Assembly (NCBI GenBank): GCA_910578585.1 | Contig: CAJTRG010000012.1 | Span: forward strand, 1-64,000 | Origin: an uncultured Mailhella sp. | GTDB taxonomy: Bacteria; Desulfobacterota; Desulfovibrionia; Desulfovibrionales; Desulfovibrionaceae | Length of the DNA: 64,000 nucleotides | Direction: 5' to 3' | In this document: one piece after another, positions 34,695 through 42,869 of the stretch | Numbering within the stretch: the first letter of the stretch is position 1 | Layout of the letters: each line of letters begins with the position of its first letter | The notes under the pieces: generated by a model | The model's input: only the letters and a program-made list of their open reading frames with translations | What the model was told of the DNA's origin: nothing | Database searches by the model: none | Position numbers and translations under genes: made by a program

Positions 34695-35450
34695 TTATTT
34701 CCTGTTTTTTATAAAATTTATATCTGATATAAAGTCTGCAAGTTCAACTGGGCTGTTTTTTTTCGTTTCAATGGAAATAAAGGAATTAGGATTTATAATT
34801 GAAAATATTTTTTCTATATCATAATTTCCTTCGCCCAAATGCAAGTGTTGGTCTAGGGGGGATTGAATATCTCCGTCTGAAAGATGATACATAAGGGGAG
34901 AAAGTCTTTGAAAATCAACTAAATAGGCATAAGGTTCAATACCCAAAGAATTGGCAGTACAAAGGGCATGTCCTATATCTAAGCAAAAAACGCAGTCTAA
35001 TTCATTCAAAATATTTTGAATTTCATTAATTGTGCTTCCTACACATTTGTATTCAGGTTTTAATGGTGGAATATAGGGTTTATTTTCAATAAGAAAGTTT
35101 ACAGGCTTTATAAGCTTCAATTGCCGAATGGTTTCTTCAGTCGTCCCATTCATGCCCGCATGAACTATGGTATACTGGGCATTGAGTTCTTGACGGAAAA
35201 GTTCTACTTGTGTAAAAACCAATTGATTATATTGAAATTGATTAGGGTCGGATAAATTTATTTTATGTTTAAAATGCGGAGCGTGCAGGATAACTGGGGT
35301 ATCCAGTTTTTTCCATTTTTTTAGTGTATCTAACGTATCAGGCACAACATACAGCTCTATATAATCAAAATAGCCTTGATTATAAAGCTTTTTCGCTTCT
35401 TCATAATAGAAGTCGGTATTGGTCGACCAAAGTTTAAGTCCTAATTTCAT
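34695..35450 (-). CDS. sugar phosphate isomerase/epimerase-like TIM barrel
   Basis: The ~251-residue protein has the AP-endonuclease-2/xylose isomerase-like TIM-barrel layout with probable metal ligands Glu (FLIENKP), Asp-His (CLDIGHAL), His-Asp (MYHLSDGD) and Glu (ISIETKK). Such proteins isomerise or epimerise sugars, or act as sugar 2-keto isomerases. It is inside the pse-type operon between the broken methylase and the NeuD-like gene. ATG 35450 is chosen since it starts 11 bases past the methylase stop; a longer frame would begin inside that gene. No clear ribosome-binding site is seen. Confidence 0.82.
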   Translation of the reverse strand: MKLGLKLWSTNTDFYYEEAKKLYNQGYFDYIELYVVPDTLDTLKKWKKLDTPVILHAPHFKHKINLSDPNQFQYNQLVFTQVELFRQELNAQYTIVHAGMNGTTEETIRQLKLIKPVNFLIENKPYIPPLKPEYKCVGSTINEIQNILNELDCVFCLDIGHALCTANSLGIEPYAYLVDFQRLSPLMYHLSDGDIQSPLDQHLHLGEGNYDIEKIFSIINPNSFISIETKKNSPVELADFISDINFIKNRK

Positions 35451-35461
35451 AAAAATAATTT

Positions 35462-36086
35462 TTAAATGTTTTTTTGAAATAAAAACCAATTAGTGTCATC
35501 ATTAATATTTTCATCATTATGATAGAAAAATCCATAATTAACGAGTTTAAGGTCAGAATATTGTTTTAGTATTTCATCGGCAAAATCTCTTTTAAAAAGA
35601 CGGTCAGAATGTCCGCGATAATTTATTTCCACCGGTTGTAAGCTATAATATTCGTGAATAAAAATATATTTGTGAGAAGATTTATATAATTTTTCATAAA
35701 CTTGTTTGAGTTCATTAGGATTAATGTGAATAAGAACTCCGCACGTAAAGGATAAATCATATGTCTTTATTGGGGTATAATCTAATATTGAGGAATTTAG
35801 CACTTCAACACCTTGAATTTTATTTAATTCAGCACAAGCTTTTTTATTAATTTCAACTGCCACCCGAGAGAGATAGAGAGGGAAAAAGGCGTTCAAGCGC
35901 AATTAAATTATAGCCAACATTTGAACCAAATTCTATACAACTATTAAGATTGTTAATATTCGAAGTTACTTTTTTCCAAGTGTATAATTTTCGTTGTAAT
36001 ATTTTAGTTCCTGAGTTTCTTGTGATGTATTCATTTCCAAATTCGCCAGCCCAAAAATTTTCTTGTTCTGTTTTAAATTGTGACAT
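35462..36086 (-). pseudogene. frameshifted pseudaminic acid biosynthesis-associated methylase
   Basis: Two adjacent frames together encode a TIGR03587-type methylase that accompanies pse genes. The N-part (start 36086, AAGGAG seven bases upstream) reads MSQFKTEQENFWAGEFGNEYI and SAM motif CIEFGSNVGYNLIALE, then falls into a TGA at 35855-35853. The C-part continues in another frame from VEINKKACAELN through TCGVLIHINPNELKQVYEKL, EYYSLQPVEINYRGH and RLFKRDFA to NWFLFQKNI. The shift lies in or beside the GA-rich tract 35866-35882; one base fewer or two more would restore one frame. The rest is intact, so the break is recent, switchable or an error. Confidence 0.85.
35866..35882. repeat. GA-rich simple repeat at the methylase frameshift
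   Basis: The plus strand reads GAGAGAGATAGAGAGGG. It is the only low-complexity tract at the point where the methylase frame changes, so strand slippage by a GA unit here is the simplest cause of the frameshift. Confidence 0.7.
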
Positions 36087-36102
36087 ATTGTTTCTCCTTA
36101 AG

Positions 36103-36795
36103 TTAAGTCCTATCTGCACTGTGTAAAACCTGATATTTTAATTCTGCCATTTTCCAGTCGTCAATTGTATCAATGTCTTGCACTTCAAGTTCTGAAAGTT
36201 CAAAACCTATGCGTCTAGGTTTATAATTTTTAGTAAAAGCAATATCTTTATACCAATAAAATGAGCCACTATCATGAAAAATAGGCTCTAAATCTTGTGA
36301 ACGAGTTCTCTCGTGTTTTGGATATAAGAAATTAATTTCATTATTATTTGAAAGTTTATATGCTCGTTGAACAGGATAAGAAAAGCGTACAATAGGTATA
36401 ATCATATCTGCATCACTTTTTTTTAATATATTAAATGCTTTTATAACGCTTTGTGGTTGAATAAGAGGGGCAGTAGGATAAATGCAACAAACATATTCAA
36501 AATTTTTTCCGATAGTTTTATATTGGGAGATTACCTCACATAAAACATCTCTTGTAGTTGCATAATCGTCAGAATTTTTTGCACTGCGCATAAAAGGAAC
36601 TTTTGCACCGTATTTTTGCGCAATTTCTGCAATTTCTTCATCGTCGGTTGAAACCATTACTTCCGAAAAAAGACTTGTCTTTAAAGCAGTTTCAATAGAA
36701 TAGGCAATAATTGGTTTGCCGAGAAACTCTTTAATATTTTTCCGTGGAATTCGTTTTGAGCCTCCACGAGCAGTGATAATTGCAATATTATTCAT
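36103..36795 (-). CDS. pseF: pseudaminic acid cytidylyltransferase
   Basis: The 230-residue protein has the CMP-sugar synthetase N-terminus IAIITARGGSKRIPRKNIKEFLGKP (nucleotide-binding RGGSKR(I/L)P), YPTAPLIQ and DSGSFYWY, with the FSYPVQRAYK and YPKHERTRSQDLEP segments typical of PseF. It activates pseudaminic acid with CTP. It overlaps the pseC gene by eight bases and precedes the broken methylase by 16. Only the 20-residue ends differ notably from relatives. Confidence 0.92.
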   Translation of the reverse strand: MNNIAIITARGGSKRIPRKNIKEFLGKPIIAYSIETALKTSLFSEVMVSTDDEEIAEIAQKYGAKVPFMRSAKNSDDYATTRDVLCEVISQYKTIGKNFEYVCCIYPTAPLIQPQSVIKAFNILKKSDADMIIPIVRFSYPVQRAYKLSNNNEINFLYPKHERTRSQDLEPIFHDSGSFYWYKDIAFTKNYKPRRIGFELSELEVQDIDTIDDWKMAELKYQVLHSADRT

Positions 36796-37894
36796 GGATG
36801 ATGTCTTTTATCCTTTGCACAATGCTTGTTAAATCTTCATCGCTCATGCTTGGGTACAGGGGCAAAGAAATGCATTTATCATAATAGACTTCGGCTTTTG
36901 GGAAGTCGCCTTTTTTGAAGCCAAGTTTTTGATAATAGGGCTGTAAATGCACAGGAATATAATGTACCTGCAAATTTAAACCTTGCTCTTTGGCTTTATG
37001 GTAAAATTCTTTGCGGTTTTCAACTAAAACCGGGTAAAGGTGGAAGCAGGCACTGGAAAATTCTTTTTCGATAAGGTGGGGAAGTCCGAGATGTTCATTA
37101 TAAAACTGCACAATTTCCCGTCTGCGCTTTTTGAATTGTTCCAGTTTTTTGAGCTGGCTTATGCCAAGGGCTGCCTGAATGTCCGTGAGGCGGTAATTAT
37201 AGCCCAGTTCGTGCATCTCGTATTCCCAAGTTTGGAGCATTTCCCCTTCTTTGTGTATGCCATGGGCACGATAGGAAAGAAGCTTTTTATAAAGTTCTTC
37301 GTTATTGGTGGTTATTGCTCCGCCCTCGCCCGTAGTAATATTTTTTACAGGGTGAAAGGAGAAAACAGCCATATCCGAATAGCGGCAAGAGCCGACTTTT
37401 GTATTTTTATAGTCAGATCCTATGGCATGGGCAGCATCTTCCACAATAAAAAGATTATGTTTTTCAGCAAGCTGTCGGATTTTTTCCATATCGCAGGATT
37501 GTCCTGCAAAATGAACAGGAATAATGGCTTTTGTTTTGGAAGTAATTTGTTTTTCTATTTCTTTAACATCAATATTTGCCGTATCGCTTTCAATGTCTGC
37601 AAATTTGACGGAAGCGCCAACAAAACGAGCACAGTTTGCAGAAGATAAAAACGTGATCGGTGAGGTGATAACTTCATCTTCCTGCCCAATTCCTAAAGCC
37701 AGCATGGCAAGGTGAAGTCCGGCGGTAGCATTGGATACGGCAACACAATATTTTGCTCCGGTATAGGCACAAAGGGCTTGTTCAAATTCGCTGACTTTTG
37801 GGCCACAAGTTAAATAATCTGACTGCAAAACTTCGAGTACTGCTTGATAGTCGCTTTCATCTAAAAACTGTTTTCCATAGCTAAAGATTTTCAT
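36788..37894 (-). CDS. pseC: UDP-4-amino-4,6-dideoxy-N-acetyl-altrosamine transaminase
   Basis: The 368-residue DegT/DnrJ-type PLP enzyme starts FSYGKQFLDESDYQAV and has the PLP-binding Asp in VEDAAHAIGS and the PLP Lys in FSFHPVKNITTGEGGA at about residue 183. Together with the adjacent PseB and PseF it identifies the pseudaminic acid pathway, where it aminates C4 of the 4-keto-6-deoxy-AltNAc intermediate. It starts one base after the pseB stop and overlaps pseF by eight bases. Confidence 0.93.
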   Translation of the reverse strand: MKIFSYGKQFLDESDYQAVLEVLQSDYLTCGPKVSEFEQALCAYTGAKYCVAVSNATAGLHLAMLALGIGQEDEVITSPITFLSSANCARFVGASVKFADIESDTANIDVKEIEKQITSKTKAIIPVHFAGQSCDMEKIRQLAEKHNLFIVEDAAHAIGSDYKNTKVGSCRYSDMAVFSFHPVKNITTGEGGAITTNNEELYKKLLSYRAHGIHKEGEMLQTWEYEMHELGYNYRLTDIQAALGISQLKKLEQFKKRRREIVQFYNEHLGLPHLIEKEFSSACFHLYPVLVENRKEFYHKAKEQGLNLQVHYIPVHLQPYYQKLGFKKGDFPKAEVYYDKCISLPLYPSMSDEDLTSIVQRIKDIIHE

Positions 37895-37895
37895 T

Positions 37896-38897
37896 TTATT
37901 CTTCGTCTAAATTTTCAATGAGTTTTTGCATATCTTCAACTGAAAGCCACTGGGTATTAGTTCCAGAGTTATAGGAGAAATCATGAGGAACGGCTTTTCC
38001 GCCAAGATCTTTTACACTATTTTTCCACCACAGTAAGTCCGGCTGAATAATATAGTAATCATCAAATTCCAAGGTATGACGGGCATCTTCTGTTGAAATC
38101 ATCTGCTCATGGACTTTTTCTCCGGGGCGTATGCCGATGATATGGGTATCAAGCTTGGGAGCGATGGCTTTAGCCAATTCCATAATACGCATGGAAGGAA
38201 TTTTTTTGACATATAATTCGCCTCCCTGCATGATTTCAAAAGCTTTCATTACAAGCCAGACAGCATTTTCAAGTTTCAGCCAAAAGCGTGTCATGTTGGG
38301 ATCTGTAATGGGTAAACTTGTTTGTCCTTCTTTTACTAAACGCTGGAAAAAAGGAATTACAGAACCACGTGAGCCGGCGACATTACCATAACGAACAACG
38401 GAAAATTTTGTTTGCTTTTTCCCACTATATCCATTGGCAGCAATAAAAAGTTTGTCGGAACAAAGTTTGGTTGCCCCATAAAGATTTATAGGAGAGCTTG
38501 CTTTATCTGTGGAAAGAGCAACAACTTTTTCAACATTATGTTCAAGGCAGATGTCGATAACGTTTTGTGCTCCCATAATATTGGTTTTTATGGCTTCAAA
38601 AGGATTATATTCGCAGGCTGGCACTTGTTTGAGCGCTGCTGCATGGATAACATAATCAACTCCTTCCATAGCAAGGCGCAGGCGTTCTTTATCACGTACA
38701 TCACCAATAAAAAAACGTAATTTGTTGATATGTGGCTGATATTCAGGCATATTACTCATGATAAATTGTTTAAATTCATCACGGGAATAGACAATAATTT
38801 TTTTTACATCAGGATATTGTGCAAGAACTGTTTTGATAAATTTTTTGCCGAAAGAACCTGTTCCGCCGGTTATCAGTATAGTTTTATTGGTAAACAT
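37896..38897 (-). CDS. pseB: UDP-GlcNAc 4,6-dehydratase (inverting)
   Basis: The 333-residue SDR begins TILITGGTGSFGKKF (dinucleotide-binding) and has the PseB/FlaA1-like YSRDEFKQ, GDVRDKERL, ALKQVPACEYNPFEAIKTN and STDKASSPINLYGATK (with Tyr and Lys of YxxxK). It converts UDP-GlcNAc to the UDP-4-keto-6-deoxy-altro sugar, the first step of pseudaminic acid synthesis. It is the first gene of the leftward operon, with AAGGA before the ATG and a good promoter just upstream. Confidence 0.94.
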   Translation of the reverse strand: MFTNKTILITGGTGSFGKKFIKTVLAQYPDVKKIIVYSRDEFKQFIMSNMPEYQPHINKLRFFIGDVRDKERLRLAMEGVDYVIHAAALKQVPACEYNPFEAIKTNIMGAQNVIDICLEHNVEKVVALSTDKASSPINLYGATKLCSDKLFIAANGYSGKKQTKFSVVRYGNVAGSRGSVIPFFQRLVKEGQTSLPITDPNMTRFWLKLENAVWLVMKAFEIMQGGELYVKKIPSMRIMELAKAIAPKLDTHIIGIRPGEKVHEQMISTEDARHTLEFDDYYIIQPDLLWWKNSVKDLGGKAVPHDFSYNSGTNTQWLSVEDMQKLIENLDEE

Positions 38898-38918
38898 AAT
38901 ACGTCCTTATTTTTTTTT

Positions 38919-38946
38919 ATGATAAATAAAAATGGGATATTGTCAA
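38919..38946 (-). promoter_or_regulatory. promoter of the pse-type operon
   Basis: On the minus strand TTGACA (38946-38941) and TATCAT (38924-38919) are 16 bases apart, ending 21 bases before the pseB ATG. Both hexamers are strong. Confidence 0.7.
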
Positions 38947-38977
38947 TAGTCATCATGTGCAATATGCAATTAAAAGT

Positions 38978-39007
38978 AAAAGACCTGCATAGTTTGCAGG
39001 TCTTTTT
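38978..39007 (-). terminator. intrinsic terminator of the symporter gene
   Basis: AGACCTGCA (38981-38989) and TGCAGGTCT (38995-39003) form a perfect nine-pair stem with a five-base loop, with A and T runs on the two sides. It lies 25 bases past the symporter stop on the minus strand. The 14 bases at its left arm also occur at the pseI terminator. Confidence 0.85.
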
Positions 39008-39031
39008 AGAGAGTTTTATATAGGTTATAAA

Positions 39032-40246
39032 TTAGTCTTGTATGGGGTGCATATCGTTTTCAGCTTTTGAAACAGTAAGAGCACCGGTTGCGTCGCCAAG
39101 AACGTTGAGAGTTGTTCTCATCATATCGAGAATACGGTCAATGCCGGCGATAAGTGCAATAGCTTCCAAAGGAATGCCAACCTGGGTAAACACCATGGAA
39201 ATCATAATCATGCCGGCGCCTGGAACACCCATGGTACCAATGGAAGCAAGCATAGCAATAATGATAATCATGATCTGCTTATCAAAGGTAAGGTCAATGC
39301 CAAAGAAAGTTGCGGCAAAAATGGAACAAACACCCATGTAAATAGCTGTTCCGTCCATATTGATAGTATTTCCCAGAGGAATAAGGAAGCTGGATACAGG
39401 GCGGGAAGCACCTAAGCGCTGTACGGTTTGCAGGTTGCTGGAAAGAGCCGCAGCACTGGACGCACTGGAGAATGCAACCAAAATGGTGGAAGTAAGTTCA
39501 GAAAAGAATTTCTTGAGCGGTACGCCTGAATATTTAATGCAAGGGATATAAATGATGCAAATATGGATAATGCAGGCAACAAACATAACAAGAATGAGCT
39601 TCAAGAGCGGAAGCAATACTTCAGCTCCGTATGTGCCAACAGTAAAGGTAAGCAAGCCAAAAACACCAATAGGAGCATACATCATAACCATGGAAGTAAG
39701 CTTGAGCATGGCTTCGGCAAAGCTGTCAAAGAATTGGTGAATATGGTTGTGTTTTGAGCCGAGAGAGCTGACAGCAATCCCAAAAAATACTGCAAAGAAA
39801 ATAATTTGCAGCATATTGCCGTCTGTCATGGATTTTACAGGGTTTGTAGGAATAATACCCATGAAAACAGAAAGAAGTGAAGGAGGATTGACTGAAATAG
39901 CGTCCGTTGCAGCTTGGTTGATAGAAACGCCGCTTCCTGGCTGTAAAATATTAGCTACAATAAGACCGATAGAAACAGCAAAAACTGTTGTTACAGTATA
40001 ATAAATAAGGCTTTTTACAGCAATTTTACCAAGACGGCTCACATCCCCAACAGCAGCAGCACCGGCAACAAGAGTTGCAAAAACAAGAGGCACAACAAGC
40101 ATTTTAATGAGGTTGATAAAGATATCACCTAATGGTTTGAAATAACTTGGTTCAATGCCAAGATGTGGAACAAGGAGTCCACAGATACAGCCTGCAACAA
40201 GTGCAAGCAACATTTGAGTTGTAAGGCTAATTTTCTTCACTGCCAA
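39032..40246 (-). CDS. dicarboxylate/amino acid:cation symporter (DAACS family)
   Basis: The 404-residue inner-membrane protein has the DAACS (GltP/DctA-type) pattern: several helices, the Ser-rich loop AFSSASSAAALSSNLQ, NMDGTAIYMGVC and GVPGAGMIMISMVF, which form the substrate and sodium sites. It takes up glutamate, aspartate, serine or C4-dicarboxylates with cations; the exact substrate is not readable. It is flanked by a terminator and by the mtnP gene 45 bases upstream in the same direction. Confidence 0.93.
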   Translation of the reverse strand: MAVKKISLTTQMLLALVAGCICGLLVPHLGIEPSYFKPLGDIFINLIKMLVVPLVFATLVAGAAAVGDVSRLGKIAVKSLIYYTVTTVFAVSIGLIVANILQPGSGVSINQAATDAISVNPPSLLSVFMGIIPTNPVKSMTDGNMLQIIFFAVFFGIAVSSLGSKHNHIHQFFDSFAEAMLKLTSMVMMYAPIGVFGLLTFTVGTYGAEVLLPLLKLILVMFVACIIHICIIYIPCIKYSGVPLKKFFSELTSTILVAFSSASSAAALSSNLQTVQRLGASRPVSSFLIPLGNTINMDGTAIYMGVCSIFAATFFGIDLTFDKQIMIIIIAMLASIGTMGVPGAGMIMISMVFTQVGIPLEAIALIAGIDRILDMMRTTLNVLGDATGALTVSKAENDMHPIQD

Positions 40247-40291
40247 CCTCCAAAAGTATGCAAAAAATGATTGTTGAAATGATTATAAAAA

Positions 40292-41047
40292 CTATTCGTG
40301 TGAAGCAATAAGGCCTGCAACTTCAGCAAAAACGTGCTGCACTTTTTGCGTATTTTGTGCCATTACTACTTTGATTTCTTCCCATGATACAGGCTCAATA
40401 TTAACGCGCCATGCATCATAATCTGTACTCATTGCAATTGTTGCGTAGGGTATACCAAGTTCTGCTGCCAAAATAGCTTCAGGAGCAATACTCATATTGA
40501 TGATATCAGCGCCTAAAATTCTGAACATTTGGGATTCTGCACGGGTTGAGAAACGAGGGCCTTCAATGGTAACCACGGTTGCTGTGCTATGGTGTTCGTA
40601 TTTGAGTTTTTCACAAACTGTGATCAGGTCTTGTCTCAGGCTTTCATTGAAAGGATCTGCAACACTGACGTGATGAACACCGGCTTTAAAATCATCATAA
40701 TAGGTGCAGATTCTATGGTTGGTAAAATCAATGAATTGATCAGGAATAACAAGGTGTCCTGGATGTATTTCTTCACGAAGTGAGCCAACAGCTGTGCTGC
40801 TTAAAATATGTGTGCAGCCAATTTCTTTGAGAGCAGCAATATTGGCACGGTTATTTACATGAGAGGGAGGAATGGAATGGTCAAAGCCATGTCTTGATAA
40901 AAAAGCTACAGCTACACCGTTCAAAACTCCTTCTGTGATAAAGGAGGAGGGGGCGCCCCATTTGGTGTTTACTTCTTTGACTGTAACGGATTCAATGTGA
41001 CTTGATTTTTCAAGTCCACTGCCGCCGATAATAGCAATTTTAGCCAT
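40292..41047 (-). CDS. mtnP: S-methyl-5'-thioadenosine phosphorylase
   Basis: The 251-residue protein is an MTA phosphorylase: IAIIGGSGLE at the N-terminus, FLSRHGFDHSIPPSHVNNRAN, SSTAVGSL, FSTRAESQMFR and the adenine-site STDYDAW typical of MTAP. It splits MTA (and often 5'-deoxyadenosine) into adenine and a 5-deoxy- or methylthio-ribose 1-phosphate. The ATG at 41047 has AAGGAG nine bases upstream; an earlier frame would lie in the aldolase gene. It overlaps the aldolase gene by eight bases. Confidence 0.93.
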   Translation of the reverse strand: MAKIAIIGGSGLEKSSHIESVTVKEVNTKWGAPSSFITEGVLNGVAVAFLSRHGFDHSIPPSHVNNRANIAALKEIGCTHILSSTAVGSLREEIHPGHLVIPDQFIDFTNHRICTYYDDFKAGVHHVSVADPFNESLRQDLITVCEKLKYEHHSTATVVTIEGPRFSTRAESQMFRILGADIINMSIAPEAILAAELGIPYATIAMSTDYDAWRVNIEPVSWEEIKVVMAQNTQKVQHVFAEVAGLIASHE

Positions 41048-41747
41048 TATGATGTTCTCCTTTTTGTTTACAATGCATGCATTGCTCTTTATTTGCTTCC
41101 TGGCACAAAAAGATAAGTTGAGACTGCAAATGAGCAATACTCATGCCATATATTAAAATACCTTCTTCGTGTCCCCGCATAACGATAGTTGCTTCAGTAG
41201 GATTTTGTCTGACAAGTTCTCCTATGGTTTCAGCCATTTTTGGCGTGCCATAGGCAATGTTTTCTGGGGTGGACAAGGCATTTTTTTCTTTTAGGAAATT
41301 AAATAGCATACTATTATGAATATGTAAAACATAATTCGCAAGGGCACTGTTTTGATAGACACTGGCATGGGACATGGTTTCTGAACTGGCGGGAAGCGGC
41401 CCTATGCTGTGGACTGTATTTTGCGCAATATCAACTTTATTGACAAGCGTATAACCAGTTAGACCAAGTTCTCTTGCACCGCCTGTGGCGCTTGCGGTGA
41501 TTATGAAGTGATCTTTACAGCGAAAGGAAAGATTGCCAAAACCAATGCCATTTTCATAAATGCCGATAAAGCCCTGGTCGTAAACCTTTGTTCTAAAATT
41601 ATCCACTTCGTGAAAAATGGAAAGAAAATCTTTATCGAGCGGAAGTTCAGGACTGTTCCATTCAGCGTTTGTATACTCGCAGCGGAATTTTATATAGCCG
41701 TCAGAAGGAAAGTTCTTTTGGGGAGAATTTTTATTTTCTGTCATCAT
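41040..41747 (-). CDS. class II aldolase/adducin family protein (possible DHAP-shunt aldolase)
   Basis: The 235-residue protein shows class II aldolase/adducin metal ligands His-x-His in YVLHIHNSML (about 140) and a third His in MRGHEEG, plus the GNLSFR and ITASATGG substrate loop. Between mtnA and mtnP it could be the aldolase that cleaves 5-methylthio- or 5-deoxyribulose 1-phosphate to DHAP and an aldehyde, or the dehydratase MtnB. No mtnC or mtnD is beside it, which favours the aldolase. It overlaps mtnA (ATGA) and mtnP (eight bases), so three genes are coupled. Confidence 0.85.
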   Translation of the reverse strand: MMTENKNSPQKNFPSDGYIKFRCEYTNAEWNSPELPLDKDFLSIFHEVDNFRTKVYDQGFIGIYENGIGFGNLSFRCKDHFIITASATGGARELGLTGYTLVNKVDIAQNTVHSIGPLPASSETMSHASVYQNSALANYVLHIHNSMLFNFLKEKNALSTPENIAYGTPKMAETIGELVRQNPTEATIVMRGHEEGILIYGMSIAHLQSQLIFLCQEANKEQCMHCKQKGEHHNG

Positions 41748-42868
41748 TTGCAATATTGCTTTGCTTCAGGATAAAGGGTGAGAATGGCGTTTTCATTGGC
41801 CTGCATAATACCGCGTTCAGTAATCAGCCCTGTAATGAGCGTATGAGGGGTGACATCAAAGGCAAAATTTAATCCCTTTGTCTTTTCCGGGCAAATGCGT
41901 ACTTCCTGCACGTGTTTTTGTCCTGCATTATCGTAATAATAGCCTGTAATATATTCTGTTTCGCGGGCATTTCTCTCTTCAATTTCAATTTCTTTGACGC
42001 CGTCAAAAAGGGAAAAATCAAAGGTTGAAGAAGGCAGAGCAACATAGAAAGGAATATGATCAGCATGGGCGGCAAGGGCTTTTAAATAGGTACCGATTTT
42101 ATTGGCCACATCACCGTTTCTTGTCACTCTATCCGCACCAACAATCACCATATCAATCATTTTATGCTGCATTAAATGGCCGCCCACATTGTCGGAAATT
42201 AAGGTATGGGGCACATTGTGTTCAGCAAGTTCAAAGGCAGTCAAACTTGCACCCTGATTGCGCGGTCTTGTTTCATCCACATACACATGGACGGCAATTC
42301 CGGCATTAAAGGCTGTATACACAGGAGACAGCGCAGATCCATAATCAGTAAAAGCAAGCCAGCCTGCATTGCAGTGGGTAAGAATATTAACGGGCTGTCC
42401 TTTTTTCTTTTTGGCAATTTCTTCAATCAATTTTTTGCCGTGTTCACCAATGCGTTTACAAAAATCAATATCCTCTTGAGCAAGGTTTAATGCTTCTTCG
42501 CGAAGTTTGGGCAAAGCTTCTTTTGGAGCAAAATTTTGCCAGATTTTTGCCTGACGTTCCAGTGCATAGGATAAATTTTTGGCAGTGGGGCGTGTTTTTA
42601 AAAGTTTGTTGCATTCTTCCTGCATATAGGCAAGCCAATTGTTTTGCCCGGAAAAATTTTTTGCAATAAGATAGACGCCATAGCCGGCAGTAACCCCAAT
42701 GAGCCCGGCGCCGCGCACCTGCATGGAAGAAACGGCAGTGCAGACATCTTCATTGCTTTTGAGGGTGACAATTTCAAATTCTGCAGGAAGTTTTGTCTGG
42801 TCAATGATTTGCAGTTCATCATCAGCCGTTAGCCAAATTGTTATGTATTCTTTATTTTGAATGCGCAT
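41744..42868 (-). CDS. mtnA: S-methyl-5-thioribose-1-phosphate isomerase
   Basis: The 374-residue protein has the MtnA pattern: QVRGAGLIGVTAGYGV, the catalytic Cys in THCNAGWLA, DETRPRNQGA and the catalytic Asp in VIVGADRVTRNGDVANKIGT. It interconverts methylthio- or deoxyribose 1-phosphate and the ribulose form. ATG 42868 is chosen because it begins just after the AMIN-protein stop. It overlaps the aldolase gene by four bases. Confidence 0.93.
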   Translation of the reverse strand: MRIQNKEYITIWLTADDELQIIDQTKLPAEFEIVTLKSNEDVCTAVSSMQVRGAGLIGVTAGYGVYLIAKNFSGQNNWLAYMQEECNKLLKTRPTAKNLSYALERQAKIWQNFAPKEALPKLREEALNLAQEDIDFCKRIGEHGKKLIEEIAKKKKGQPVNILTHCNAGWLAFTDYGSALSPVYTAFNAGIAVHVYVDETRPRNQGASLTAFELAEHNVPHTLISDNVGGHLMQHKMIDMVIVGADRVTRNGDVANKIGTYLKALAAHADHIPFYVALPSSTFDFSLFDGVKEIEIEERNARETEYITGYYYDNAGQKHVQEVRICPEKTKGLNFAFDVTPHTLITGLITERGIMQANENAILTLYPEAKQYCK

Positions 42869-42869
42869 A

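Noticed and set aside
37040..37648. 202-aa plus-strand frame antisense to pseC
   Set aside because: It is a shadow of pseC, whose motifs are intact; the product lacks any domain pattern.
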